A stretch of 64,000 bases of DNA, from positions 15,005,998 through 15,069,997 of the forward strand of contig OZ037767.1 in the NCBI GenBank assembly GCA_964035545.1. Direction: 5' to 3'. Shown piece by piece: positions 1 to 10,550 of the stretch. The translations under genes and the position numbers were made by a program. Under the pieces are notes generated by a model. The model searched no databases, was not told where the DNA came from, and was given only the letters and a program-made list of their open reading frames with translations. This DNA is from Bugula neritina. Lineage: Eukaryota; Bryozoa; Gymnolaemata; Cheilostomatida; Bugulidae. How positions within the stretch are numbered: position 1 is the first letter of the stretch; the number at the start of each line of letters is the position of its first letter.

Positions 1-311
1 AGTTTTGTTCGTATGTTTAAAAAAGGGTTCTAGGTTTTTGCTTAGACCTAATTGCTTTGATTTTTTGTAGATCAACTTTTAACACAGTACCCTGTTATCT
101 TAGTTATTAAAATTTTGATGAATAATTTTACTTTATGATAGCTTGAAGCATATTCATGTTTTGTTTTATAGCCATTGAAGAAAGTAAATGAAGACGTTGG
201 TGTCCGTGAATAAAGACGGAAAGAGAATGTTCCGCATATTTTTCTGCATAAATATTTCTGCATATATATTTCTGCATATATACTTTTGCATATACTAGTG
301 CATATGTTTCT
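1..311. other. Left edge outside the array homology
   Basis: No gene is seen. The stretch ends in a short tandem repeat and has no match to the flank of copy 5. Homology to the block left of copy 5 begins near base 312. Confidence 0.5.
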
Positions 312-317
312 GCGTAC
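232..317. repeat. Short tandem repeat, TCTGCATATATAT-like unit
   Basis: About five imperfect 13 to 15 base units built on CTGCATA. Open frames across it on the minus strand are products of the repeat. Confidence 0.7.
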
Positions 318-1032
318 ATCAGAGTGCAGCAGATAATTTTATTAGCTGAGTAAGCTATGTAGAATAATGGCTCATTGTAGTTAAATAAATTATGATAAAT
401 TTTAAAGAGTTTGTAGCAATAAATTCTTTCAATTATATATTTTCAGCAGTTATTAAAAATAGACAATAGATGAAACTAATCAAATGAGTTCTTGTATATA
501 TCATATATATTATATAATATATACTATATCAATAATATACTATATTCTTTTAATTAGCATTTGAAGATATAGTTTTAAATTTATATTAATTAACTTCTCA
601 AGGTTGAATTTTCTTATAGTTATGAATTTATTTATTTTATTGTGTCAAGTTTTTTGTATATTTTTTATTAGATTTGAAAGTAGAAATGAAATATTTTACT
701 AAATTTTCATGACTTAACATTTATTTAAAAATTTTTTTTGACAATGTTAAAACCAATATATACTAATACAGATACATATACATGTTATAAAGATTACCAC
801 GTATACACTTATACATGTTAGACTCACGTATTATGGTTAGACATATATTGCTTATATATTTATTGTATTGTAAAATATTTGAGCTGCATTTAGATGTTAC
901 CTAACAGTAGCAGCTAGTGTTGCAATACAAATAAAATATTTAATTGCTATAAAGTGGGTCTGCATTTATTATCATATAATACACTAATTGAATAGATTAT
1001 ATATATTATATCATAATATATATATATATATA
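312..1032. repeat. Array flank block I, copy a
   Basis: Nearly collinear with 34,763-35,584, left of copy 5. It is AT-rich with no gene. The shared block shows that copies 1 and 5 were duplicated together with their flanks. It ends in a short TA run just before the two-hairpin repeat. Confidence 0.8.
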
Positions 1033-1263
1033 TTCCCATAATTATTTGGCTTCATAGAGGGCTGCTCATAGGGGGCAGTGAAAAGTTTGACTGAGTCAAT
1101 ATAATTATCATTGACTCAGTCAAATATTGTCAACACTTGATGGAAACAAATCATTAAATTTTCAATAATCACAGCATTCCAGTAAAAGGGAATGGATCAG
1201 TACGGATTACATTGAAGAAAAGCCACACGTTTCTATGCAATCCATACGAAGCTAGCTTCTCCT
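1033..1263. repeat. Two-hairpin repeat R, next to copy 1
   Basis: A dispersed repeat of about 230 bp that follows a TA tract and begins TTCCCATAATTAT. It has a perfect 15-bp inverted repeat (1086-1100 and 1110-1124, 9-base loop) with the palindromic core TGACTGAGTCA. A second weaker pair lies at GTACGGATT (1200-1208) and 1239-1247. Five more copies lie in the window. No open frame. The class is not recognised; it could be a non-autonomous element or come from a structured RNA. Confidence 0.75.
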
Positions 1264-1442
1264 AGTATAATTATTATGTAATAAGATCCACTTTCCCAGG
1301 AAAAAGCCTGATAAATCTGAGAGGGATAAAAATTGAGAAACTCGGAAAACCAAAGTATTTGGAGTCAACATCATATTGCTTTTTTCCTAATGTTTAGTGT
1401 TTAAAGGAAAAGACACGTCTGATTTCAATTTATAGCAAATAA

Positions 1443-1448
1443 TTTATT
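1443..1448 (-). promoter_or_regulatory. Poly(A) signal of CPEB copy 1
   Basis: AATAAA on the minus strand about 246 bases past the stop codon. It is conserved at the same place in the other body copies: 10306-10311, 16166-16171, 26338-26343, 35995-36000 and 44773-44778. Confidence 0.6.
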
Positions 1449-1544
1449 CTAAAAGTACATGTTTATAAATACAATGTTATTTGCTACCATCACCAACATA
1501 ATATTATTTACAGATTACAAAGCAGCAAAACTCATCTGTTACTG

Positions 1545-1551
1545 ATAAAAA
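1545..1551 (-). promoter_or_regulatory. CPE-like motif in the 3' UTR of copy 1
   Basis: TTTTTAT on the minus strand about 97 bases upstream of AATAAA. UUUUUAU and UUUUAU are the classic CPEB targets. Copies 1, 3 and 5 keep the T run, copy 4 has TTTTATC, and copies 2 and 6 have lost it (TTTTTCATC). Use as an autoregulatory site is inference. Confidence 0.35.
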
Positions 1552-1693
1552 AAGTTTAAAAAGGTTTAAGATAATTTGGCTAAAACTTGTGAAGTAAATT
1601 ATAACACAACGCCTTGTTTACAAGGAGGGAGAGAGGGAGGGGCGAGTCTATGAATAAACATAAAGCTAGTTGATGAGTTGATGCTGTGGTTAT

Positions 1694-4234
1694 TCAGTCT
1701 GTCTGTGTAGACACAGATCTGGTAGATTTCACAGGACGCTTCCTAGCAACAGGTATGTGTTTTTGTTCACACAATAAGTGACAGTCCAGCCAACAGCGTT
1801 CACAAAAGTACTAAAACATAGAAAATACATTCATTGTACTTCATAGACAAAATGAAGGCTGATCTTGACGTGCGAAGCCATATAACTTAAATATTTCTAT
1901 ATTTGCAAAATATGCCTACCACATGAAAAATAGAAGAAATCTTCAACCATTAGCACTTTAATAGGACTGAATATGTATCAATTGTGTGGTAATAATTTAG
2001 AAGTATAAAGACATTGGCTATTGGGCATTTTACCTGAAAGCATGAGGAGTGTTTACAGAAGTAGGGTCCCTCTCTCAACATACAATTACCACAGAGAGAA
2101 TCTTTTACAATGTGAGGATCAATCTGTATCTATACAACACAATTTGCACTGTTATAATCAGTATAGAAACAACCAACATAATATTGTTGCACCTTGAAAT
2201 ATTATACAAGAAATATTGTAGAACAATCAAAATAAAAATAGCAAACCAATGAATCAAGGATTGAAATTGTTGCAACATTGCCAAATTATTACAGTTAGTC
2301 AAAAGCTAATTAGAAAAAATTACGGCTAAGCTAAATATATAGCCATTTCAAGTTACTTGTCAAACTACCTTTTTTTGAAAGCCTATCGTATTAATAAATA
2401 GACATCCTTCCTCCACAGCCATTTTATAACTATTTTTGCATAGAAACTGCACTCGACCAGAACCTGAAATATTATCATATTTACTTTGCACCAGTAACAC
2501 CATGTTACAGAGTAACACATTATTTTAATGTTTATTTAGATTATAGTGTATGTTTGCAAACTGCTTACATATAAACTTCATGTAAATAACTAGAGTAGGT
2601 ATATATTAAATTAACTTAAGTATGAGGGTCAGTCTTACCAATTGGGTATTTGTTTTTATCCGTGTCTATGCTTGCTGAAATTACCCTCCCATAAACTTCT
2701 TTCATAATTTTTGCCAACATGCTGGCCGTAATCTTTCCATGTAATCCGCCTACAAATATGCTGTTCCCTTCTCCAATATTTTTTCTAGTCGTGAGATGAA
2801 AGTTATTATTTATATCCCAAGGGATTATCTCCACCTGGTAAACATTAAACTTTTCAGGTATATGGCATAGTCATTGTAATTTATAAACAAAACTATACAT
2901 TACAACCACTACACACATTTCATGGAAAGACAAATATAATAAATAACTGTTTATTCACCTTTTTACCCCTAATAGTAATTTTCCTTTCTCCATATTCTGA
3001 TTGAAGCAATCTCAGCATACTATCCACAGTTTGACCATCTTCAAATACTGCGTAAGCATATCCTACAAAAAGAAGTATTATTTTGCAATGAAGACTGTAA
3101 AGTTTTTTCTTGCACCAGACTGGGTTTGGGGACTGCACTTCACCTGGGCTATAGGATTTGTGCCAGTTTCCTCTGCTGGTTTTTATTACCAACTCAACTT
3201 CAAAGCTAGCTTGACTCAGCTGCATAGCTAACTACCGTTAGTTATTATAGCAAACAAGTAGACGAAAATTAGCTATCAGTATCTTATTAGGAACAGAACC
3301 AAACGGTTTCAGGGTTGGTTAAATAAGAAAGGTTGGTCTGTTATATAAGAAAAATAAAGATGAAATATTATTAAGATATTATATTTGCTATCATACCAGA
3401 TAATAAACCTTTGCTAGGTAGTTGAAGTTGGACTTTTCCAAATCTCTCCAATGCTAACTTTATTTCGTCTGAAATGTTTACATATAACAACAGTAATATT
3501 ATTCATAACTAACATTAACTTTGGAGTTCACTCTCACAGCTAACCTATAAACTAGATTTACAGCTATTCTAAAGGACAACATTAAACAAGTAAACAGACC
3601 TTTAGTCACATGCTTTGGTATTCCTCCAAGAAAAACTTTGCAAGAAAAACGTGGATTTTCGTTTTCATTTGGCATCTCACCTCGCCATTCGTGTGTTGCT
3701 GTCAGAAATTCTACAAAAATATTTAGCAAATATTGAAGTATATTTAAGTTTATAGTGTCACAAAGCTAAAATAATACATAATGTTAATAGAAAACAAGAA
3801 AATTTTGTTGTTGCCGATTATTAGACATATGAAACTACTGCTAGCTTACACTTGTCTTGAATAAATTGCTTTATATAACTTAAACAATAAACAGACTAAA
3901 ACTATTATTACACTGCTATAATGAAATATAATATTTCCTGGAGTATGACTTAAAAGTTTCTATTAAAATAATTGTTTCTGTTGTCTTTGCAATAGAAAAT
4001 ATATTTCACAGGCAAATTCAGTAAAAACAAATGTGATTTCATTTTCAAATATTTGTTAAAACTTTCTCTAACTTTCTGAAGTTGTATATATATATACCAT
4101 ACAAAGTATATAATCTATATGCTCTAAAGTATTTAATATGTAACTTTATGTACTATACTGAGTCTTACCAGCCATATTGTACTGTGATGGTGATTGAAGG
4201 ATCTGTTGGTAAACTCTGAGAGATGTATTCTTTG
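1694..4234 (-). CDS. CPEB1-like RNA-binding protein, headless body copy 1
   Basis: Eight exons (minus strand): 4169-4234, 3600-3710, 3397-3468, 2959-3062, 2639-2834, 2369-2463, 2034-2129, 1694-1810. All boundaries are GT-AG and the phases agree. The product binds U-rich CPE sites in mRNA 3' UTRs and controls cytoplasmic polyadenylation and translation, as known for CPEB. Visible signs are RRM1 with RNP2 KVFLGGIP and RNP1 GYAYAVFE, then IIPW, RRM2 with IFVGGL, the CPEB1 signature KYPIGSGRV, and a ZZ domain (CGNC, CKHSSC, CERC, two His). The C-terminus is STQTD. No N1-N3 exons lie in its own flank. The first in-frame ATG in exon 1 (4173-4175) would give 265 residues, against roughly 560 for vertebrate CPEB1. 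Otherwise it needs a head from further upstream. The third intron is only 334 bp because the MITE/SINE segment is absent. Confidence 0.85.
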
Positions 4235-4279
4235 CTGTAAGAAGTCAAGAACTGAAGAGATCACCCAGAAGACCTCCAT

Positions 4280-4287
4280 TATATATA
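4280..4287 (-). promoter_or_regulatory. TATA-like box upstream of body copy 1
   Basis: TATATATA on the minus strand, about 105 bases before the ATG in the first body exon. Equivalent sites are at 13743-13750, 19891-19896 (variant), 29818-29825, 39267-39274 and 47924-47931. It could drive headless transcripts. Such runs are common in AT-rich DNA, and an acceptor-like TTCTTACAG also precedes the exon, so the function is uncertain. Confidence 0.25.
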
Positions 4288-6456
4288 GGTACTGATCACC
4301 TCAATAGGGCAATTATCTCTTGGAGTCAAATCCTTAAGAACTCAATCACAACACCAGAACCAGTAATTAGAGGTACTCAGAGTAACAAAGAAAACTCATC
4401 TCTCAGGTTGGTAGGATTAAGAAAGTGTTACAAACACCAGAACCTGTAATTAGGGGTATCAAAAGAAGCTCATCTGAAAAAAGAGTTACAAATTTGCTAG
4501 AGGTAATAACACACTATACTGAGATCACTGAGTTTTGGGGTAATTTAATAATTGTAAAGACACTACAAATGGACAAACCTTTTCCACTAACACTTTTTGA
4601 CTTGAGGTTTACTTTTATTTTAGCTGATCTAACAAATATTTCCTTTACCTCTAAAGATATTTTTATGAAATGTATATTTTTGCTAAAGCCTGCTATAATG
4701 TTTTAGCTGATAATCGGTTTTTGCATGGTATAAAATAACTTTTATATACCACCTTGATTTTTCAAATATATATCTTAAATAATGTTATATAACTTTAAAA
4801 CTTCATAAATATAATCACAATTAACCAGCCATAAGGGTAACTAGAGTTTGTTAGAGCTATGAATTTTACCAAAATCTTATTGATCATGCAGATAAAAACA
4901 TTTATATAACCAATACCAAAGCATTGATTTATAAAAAAAAATACTGAGTCTGGCCGTTCTCGAGCTAACACAAAAGTAATCAAATATACTTGTAAAAGTT
5001 TTGGTTAAAGCTTGAAATAAGCTTTTATAATAATACATAAGTAAAAGGGTAACTAAAATTTTCAGCAGTTAGATATTATTTAACAGGTTAATTGAAAAAG
5101 CAAGCAAAGTGTTTTTAGAGTTCTCTGCAAGTTGTTTATGGTGTCTTACCCTGAGCTACTATCTCTAAATTAACTACAACATTTATAACAGAAGAAAGCA
5201 CAACAATAATGGCAAAATTTAGGACCGAGCTGTAACGAGTCCAAATTAATGAAAATTACTTTATATTTTGTATATGCTTAAAACTGATGCAAAGCAATTT
5301 TAGGCCAGTGTATTTTTATTCCTTTAGCTGATTTTAGCACGTTGCTCACTTTTAAATAGTCCAAATAGTATATATATACTACTTGCTTTGCCTGTTTTCT
5401 TCTCTTTGTAGACATTTCAATTATTTTGGCATAATTTGTCAAGTTTCTTCAGATTTATGGGTACTTGGCGCATAAATAAATTCCTTTGATCTAAATTAAC
5501 TTATTAACGTTGCATTTTTTATATTTCTTGTTTGGAAAAAAAAAAATTCCATAAAAAGTATTCATTAAAGACAATGTCTATTGTAATTTATTCCTGTTTT
5601 CCATCCCACACAATTTTGTGAAAATTGGAATACAATTCCATATAATATTAATAATTATTAACTGTTATTTTGAGTTTAGCAATCAATACAACAGCTATAT
5701 ATGTATATATAGGTATATTACTATAGTTATATATTGCACCAAAATAGAAATAGCATCTAACTGGGAAGTGTCTATATATCTGGGATGAAACTTTTTCAGA
5801 TAAATATAATGTATGAGTTTAACAAATAGTCTAGATTAATCTCACAGGAGATGAAGTTTTAGCATTAATTATCTTGAACATTTTGTACCAGAATTATAAT
5901 TATGTAATAAGATCTTCTTTCAAAGGACTCACTGTACCAGAGAAAAAGCTGTATAATTGCTGACCAATCAAAGAGGATTAAAAATTGAGAAACTCAGATA
6001 GCTAAAAATCAAAGGTTGTAATTAAAGAATTGCATAATAGAGTAGCTGTCATTAGCTGGTACTCATTCACTGAGTTTTGGGTACATGTGCGTGAGCTGAA
6101 CGTAAATATAACTCTTTCTTATTCAAACAAAACACATAAATAACTCTTTTTCATTAAACAAGAAGTAGGTTCATAAAGAGCAGTTTGAGGTGCATAGGTT
6201 GTCTTTAACATTCAAAGAATTATAGCCTATACAAAGAAGTAGTTCACTCTAGTTCTGTTTCTCTGGATAGTGATACGATACTGCATAAGACTTGTTGAGC
6301 AGCTCTGCTTGAGACAAACTGTTACTTTAGTTATTAAACCACTTAATGCAGATAAAATATACAGGGTGTGTGCTTTGACTAGTTCTACTCTAAAATGTCA
6401 GGATATAAAATTTCTTCTGACCAGAGTGTTTTATACATAATTTTTAATATCTAAAA
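4288..6456. other. 5' flank of copy 1
   Basis: Conserved with the flanks of copies 2 to 6. It contains a diverged direct repeat (CACCAGAACC at 4353 and 4436, 83 bases apart). Plus-strand frames here start with GTG, not ATG, and the two repeat units lie in different frames, so I do not call a gene. Confidence 0.5.
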
Positions 6457-6763
6457 CAGGGGTGTCTAACCTTTCTAGATCAAGGGCCACTGAAAGGGAA
6501 TATTCCGATGGCGAGGGCCACATAGTAAACTTTAGTTTGAGCTGGGGACCACATGCATACAGCATCAGCAATTTTCAAAATAATTTATTCTAAGTTCTTA
6601 TGAATCATTACAATCAAGTCATTTGTCACAATATGTATACAAATAAGATATTTTACTCTAACTCATTGGTGTGTAAAAAATAATTCTATTTGTTGTGCCC
6701 TTGAGGGCCACATAAATGCAGGCTGCCCCCACCCGGCCCTGGGGTCGTTTGTTAAACAGCCTG
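6457..6763. mobile_element. hAT-type MITE, family 1
   Basis: Non-autonomous DNA transposon with terminal inverted repeats (CAGGGGTGTCTAAC at the left end; GTTAAACAGCCTG at the right end). The 8-bp target duplication is ATCTAAAA (6449-6456) and ATCTAAAC (6764-6771). Both features fit hAT elements. No transposase frame. Confidence 0.8.
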
Positions 6764-6825
6764 ATCTAAACTATTACTATAACTTGCTTGTTTTCAAAAA
6801 ACTGAAAAAATATTAAAAGGAAAAA

Positions 6826-7045
6826 TGAGTGGCATGTAAGAGTGTTGGCCTATATAATATATATACATATATGTAAGGTCAGTGTTTCAAATACTAGCAC
6901 TGAGTTTGGGGTCAGCTGATGATAAATTTGTGTTTGAATCCCAGTGGGGGAAATTATTTTGTGTACATTGAAAGATAGTCTTGGTTTAAAAATCTCTTGG
7001 GATTACACCAGCTCTAAGCACCAACTTGTATATTTTTATGGAAAA
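6826..7045 (+). mobile_element. tRNA-derived SINE, family 1
   Basis: An A-box-like TGGCATGTAAGAGTG and a B-box-like GTTTGAATCCC suggest a pol III promoter from a tRNA. A body segment ending near CACCAGCTCTAAGCACCAAC recurs in every copy. It lies about 60 bp to the right of MITE family 1 and was duplicated with it. Confidence 0.65.
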
Positions 7046-7858
7046 TTTAATTTAATTTAATAATTAGTTGCAGTTGTATATTAGAACTTATAAGTGAAAT
7101 TAAGTTTCTATTTCACTCTAAAAGATACAAATCTAATTGAATTTACGGCATGCACTAGATTACCAGCAAAATTTAGCAAATTTCGGGTATCAATCATTCA
7201 GTGTTTTAACATACCTCTCTTATATTATAAGTGATTTTAGAAACAGTAACTATTACTACACAGGTTAGACTGCACATTAAGGTATTGGAAGAGTCTACAT
7301 TCATAATAATTTACCTAAAACGATCAGAATAACTAGCATTAGCAGCAAGATTTAAGGCACATAAAAGTAGATTTTTAAACTAAAGGAGTTGTGTTTTCAT
7401 GGCTTTACAACACAGATGGAAACTTTGCATGAGAAGAGAGAACAACTCCCAGTTACAAACTATGAATCAGTTTTCAGCATGTCTTGCATAAGAAGTGTAA
7501 CTCTACATGTACATACTTATTATAGACACTGTTTATTTTATATGCAAAGACCAGGCATTTCTTTACATATTTGTATATAATAAACATATCAATGTGACTA
7601 GCAAAAAGAAACACTGTCCAAATAATAAAATATGTTATAGTATAAACATAAGTCCATTATTGAAAAATAAACGAAGATAAAAAGTACAATTTGAAAAAAA
7701 AACATTCAACAAGATACAATATAGACTAGCAGTATATTATCAAATTTTAAAATTAGGCTTTTGCAAAATAAAGAAAAATATTAAGAATATATGTTGAATA
7801 TGATGTAAATGGTAAAAACCAAGGCAGATGTCAAAGTGAATCTGGAATCCAGTAGAGA
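7046..7858. other. Intergenic part of copy 1 flank
   Basis: Matches 32,560-33,380 and 41,465-42,282. AT-rich. The frame at 7389-7580 has a GTG start and no recognisable domain. No gene is supported. Confidence 0.5.
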
Positions 7859-7978
7859 GGAATGGTATGACACATTGACACACACCAGCAGATGAATTGT
7901 AGTATACAAAGTTCAGTTCACAATCAACACAACATAGGAGAAGATTTACTATACTGCTTCAATAGCCTTATCTTGTAA
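7859..7978 (-). pseudogene. Broken MOSC-domain exon remnant with one minisatellite unit
   Basis: Counterpart of the MOSC last exons at 33,820-33,928 and 42,466-42,574. About 57 internal bases are deleted between CAATCAACAC and AACATAGGAG, and the acceptor is changed (TTTACAAG). One unit of the 41-bp minisatellite remains beside it. Confidence 0.65.
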
Positions 7979-8189
7979 ACAGCAGGTAAAATCTTAACAC
8001 AGGTCAGTATGCCGTAATATTGTGAGGCTAAAGGCTAGCCAACTCTAGACTGACGTGTTGCTATGGGCACCCATACAGTAGTCTAAGTTATTTCGTCTGT
8101 CTGTTTGGAGTAGTTGAATTGAACAGTTGAATTCGACAATGAGAAATTTATACTTGAAAAATTGTTGCAAAGTTTTATATAATTTTGAC

Positions 8190-9024
<835 letters not shown>

Positions 9025-9027
9025 CAT

Positions 9028-9245
9028 TCCCATATTTATGTGGCTTCATAGAGGGCTGCTCATAGGGGGGGCAGTGAAAAGTTTGACTGAGTCAAATAAA
9101 ACTGTTGACTGAGTCATTTTAATTATTATTGACTCAGTCAAATATTGTCAACACTTGATAGAAACAAATGAATGAATCAGTACGGATTACATGGAAGGAA
9201 AGCCACACGTTTCTATGCAATCCGTACGAAATTATCTTCTCTTAG
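9028..9245. repeat. Two-hairpin repeat R, next to copy 2
   Basis: Variant form with an extra TGACTGAGTCA half-site. The second pair is perfect here: GTACGGATT (9180-9188) against AATCCGTAC (9219-9227). Confidence 0.75.
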
Positions 9246-9331
9246 CCTAGGGCCACACTGTGCGTATTTTCGCATGCGAAAATTAAAATCACAAGTAGCA
9301 AAGGCGAAAATACGCATCGTGTGGCCCTAGG
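9246..9331. mobile_element. 86-bp palindromic MITE
   Basis: Ends begin CCTAGGGCCACAC; the 28-bp inverted repeats differ at 2 positions. It is flanked by CTTAG at 9241-9245 and 9332-9336. The paralogous site at 43,797-43,801 holds a single CTTAG and no insert, which makes it a true empty site. Richer in G+C than its surroundings. Superfamily not assigned. Confidence 0.85.
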
Positions 9332-9499
9332 CTTAGTATAATAATAATTATGATTATAATTATTGTTATAATAATTATTAATGTAAATAAATATTTTTAT
9401 AATTATTATGTAATAATATCCACTTTCAAAAGACTGACACCAAGGGAAAAACTGTATAATTACTGATAAATCTGAGAGGAATAAAGATTGGGAAACTCA

Positions 9500-9725
9500 G
9501 AGAGCCAAATATTTAATAGTGCTGGTCTAGAATATGTGCAATTATGTAAAGTCAGCACTTCAAATACTAGCTAGAGAGTTTTGTGATGCCAGGAAGAACA
9601 GCTGATTATAAATGCTTCTAATCTACAGCAAAACTCCAAATAAGTTGCCAACATATATTATAGAGAGATGGTATTTGGATGACACTAGCTGCAAGCACCA
9701 ACTATTATGTAGATAAATTGTTTGT
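9500..9725 (+). mobile_element. Diverged SINE family 1 relic
   Basis: Shares the TTCAAATACTAGC segment and the GCAAGCACCAACT end with SINE family 1 but is more diverged and has lost the B box. Its duplicate is at 43,973-44,198. Confidence 0.5.
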
Positions 9726-10490
9726 CATGAATAACTACCTAGTACTATTGGTAGCAGCTGCAGTATGTTATAAGTGAAATTGAGTTTCTATTTCACTCAA
9801 AGACAAATTTAATTGAATTTATAGTAAATACTAGTTCAAAAAACATAAGTCTTTGCTTACTTGAACTTTTTGCAAACTTTAATAAAGCATATTTTTGAGC
9901 AGCACAGTAAAGGTGAGTGTGAGGAAAGAGATTATAGTTACATCATTGTACTTTTCACTATAAGATGATAAATATAGTTGTTGATTTCTCATTTACATTA
10001 TGGCACTATATCATTTTGTCATGTAGACAAAATAAGGTTTAACAAAGTTTGGACTGTTTGAAGTTGATGAAATCATGCTAACTAACTCTAAGCTGATTTT
10101 TCTGTCATGTATTTAAATACTACACTATTTTCATCCTACAATCTGCATGTACATTAGCCATTTATCTCTCTACATGTATTTTGCTTTGCTTTGAAAACTC
10201 CCTCATTCCTCGTTAAAGTATTTCAAGTCAACATCATATTGCCTTTTTCCTAATGCTTAGTGTTTAAAGGAAAAGACACATTTGATTTAAATTTATAGCA
10301 AATAATTTATTCTAAAAGTACATGTTTATAAATATAATAGTATTTGCTACCATCACTAACATAATATTTACAAATTACAAAGCAGCAAAACTCATCTGTT
10401 ACTGATGAAAAAGAAGCTAAAAAGGTTTAAGATTGTTTGGCTAAAACCTGTGAAGTAAATTATAACACAATGTGTTGTTTACAGAGAGGG
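9726..10490. repeat. Array flank block II, copy a (right part)
   Basis: Matches 44,199-44,940. It leads into the 3' UTR of copy 2, which includes a conserved purine-rich tract. No separate gene. Confidence 0.6.
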
Positions 10491-10550
10491 AGGGAGGGGC
10501 AAGTCTGTGAATAAATATAAAGCTAGTTGATGAGTTGATGTTATGGTTAT

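Noticed and set aside
2616-2834. The RRM2 frame taken as a stand-alone 72-residue gene
   Set aside because: It is one exon of the CPEB body plus read-through into the intron after the donor; the true exon is 2639-2834.
4425-4706. Plus-strand frame of 93 codons, repeated at 13,888, 29,963 and 48,069 (TPEPVIRG)
   Set aside because: It opens with GTG, not ATG. The internal direct repeat is 83 bases long and changes frame, and the frame is disrupted in copies 3 and 5. Conservation is explained by recent duplication.
7389-7580. Plus-strand frame of 63 codons, also at 32,913
   Set aside because: GTG start, no domain, duplicated flank sequence only.
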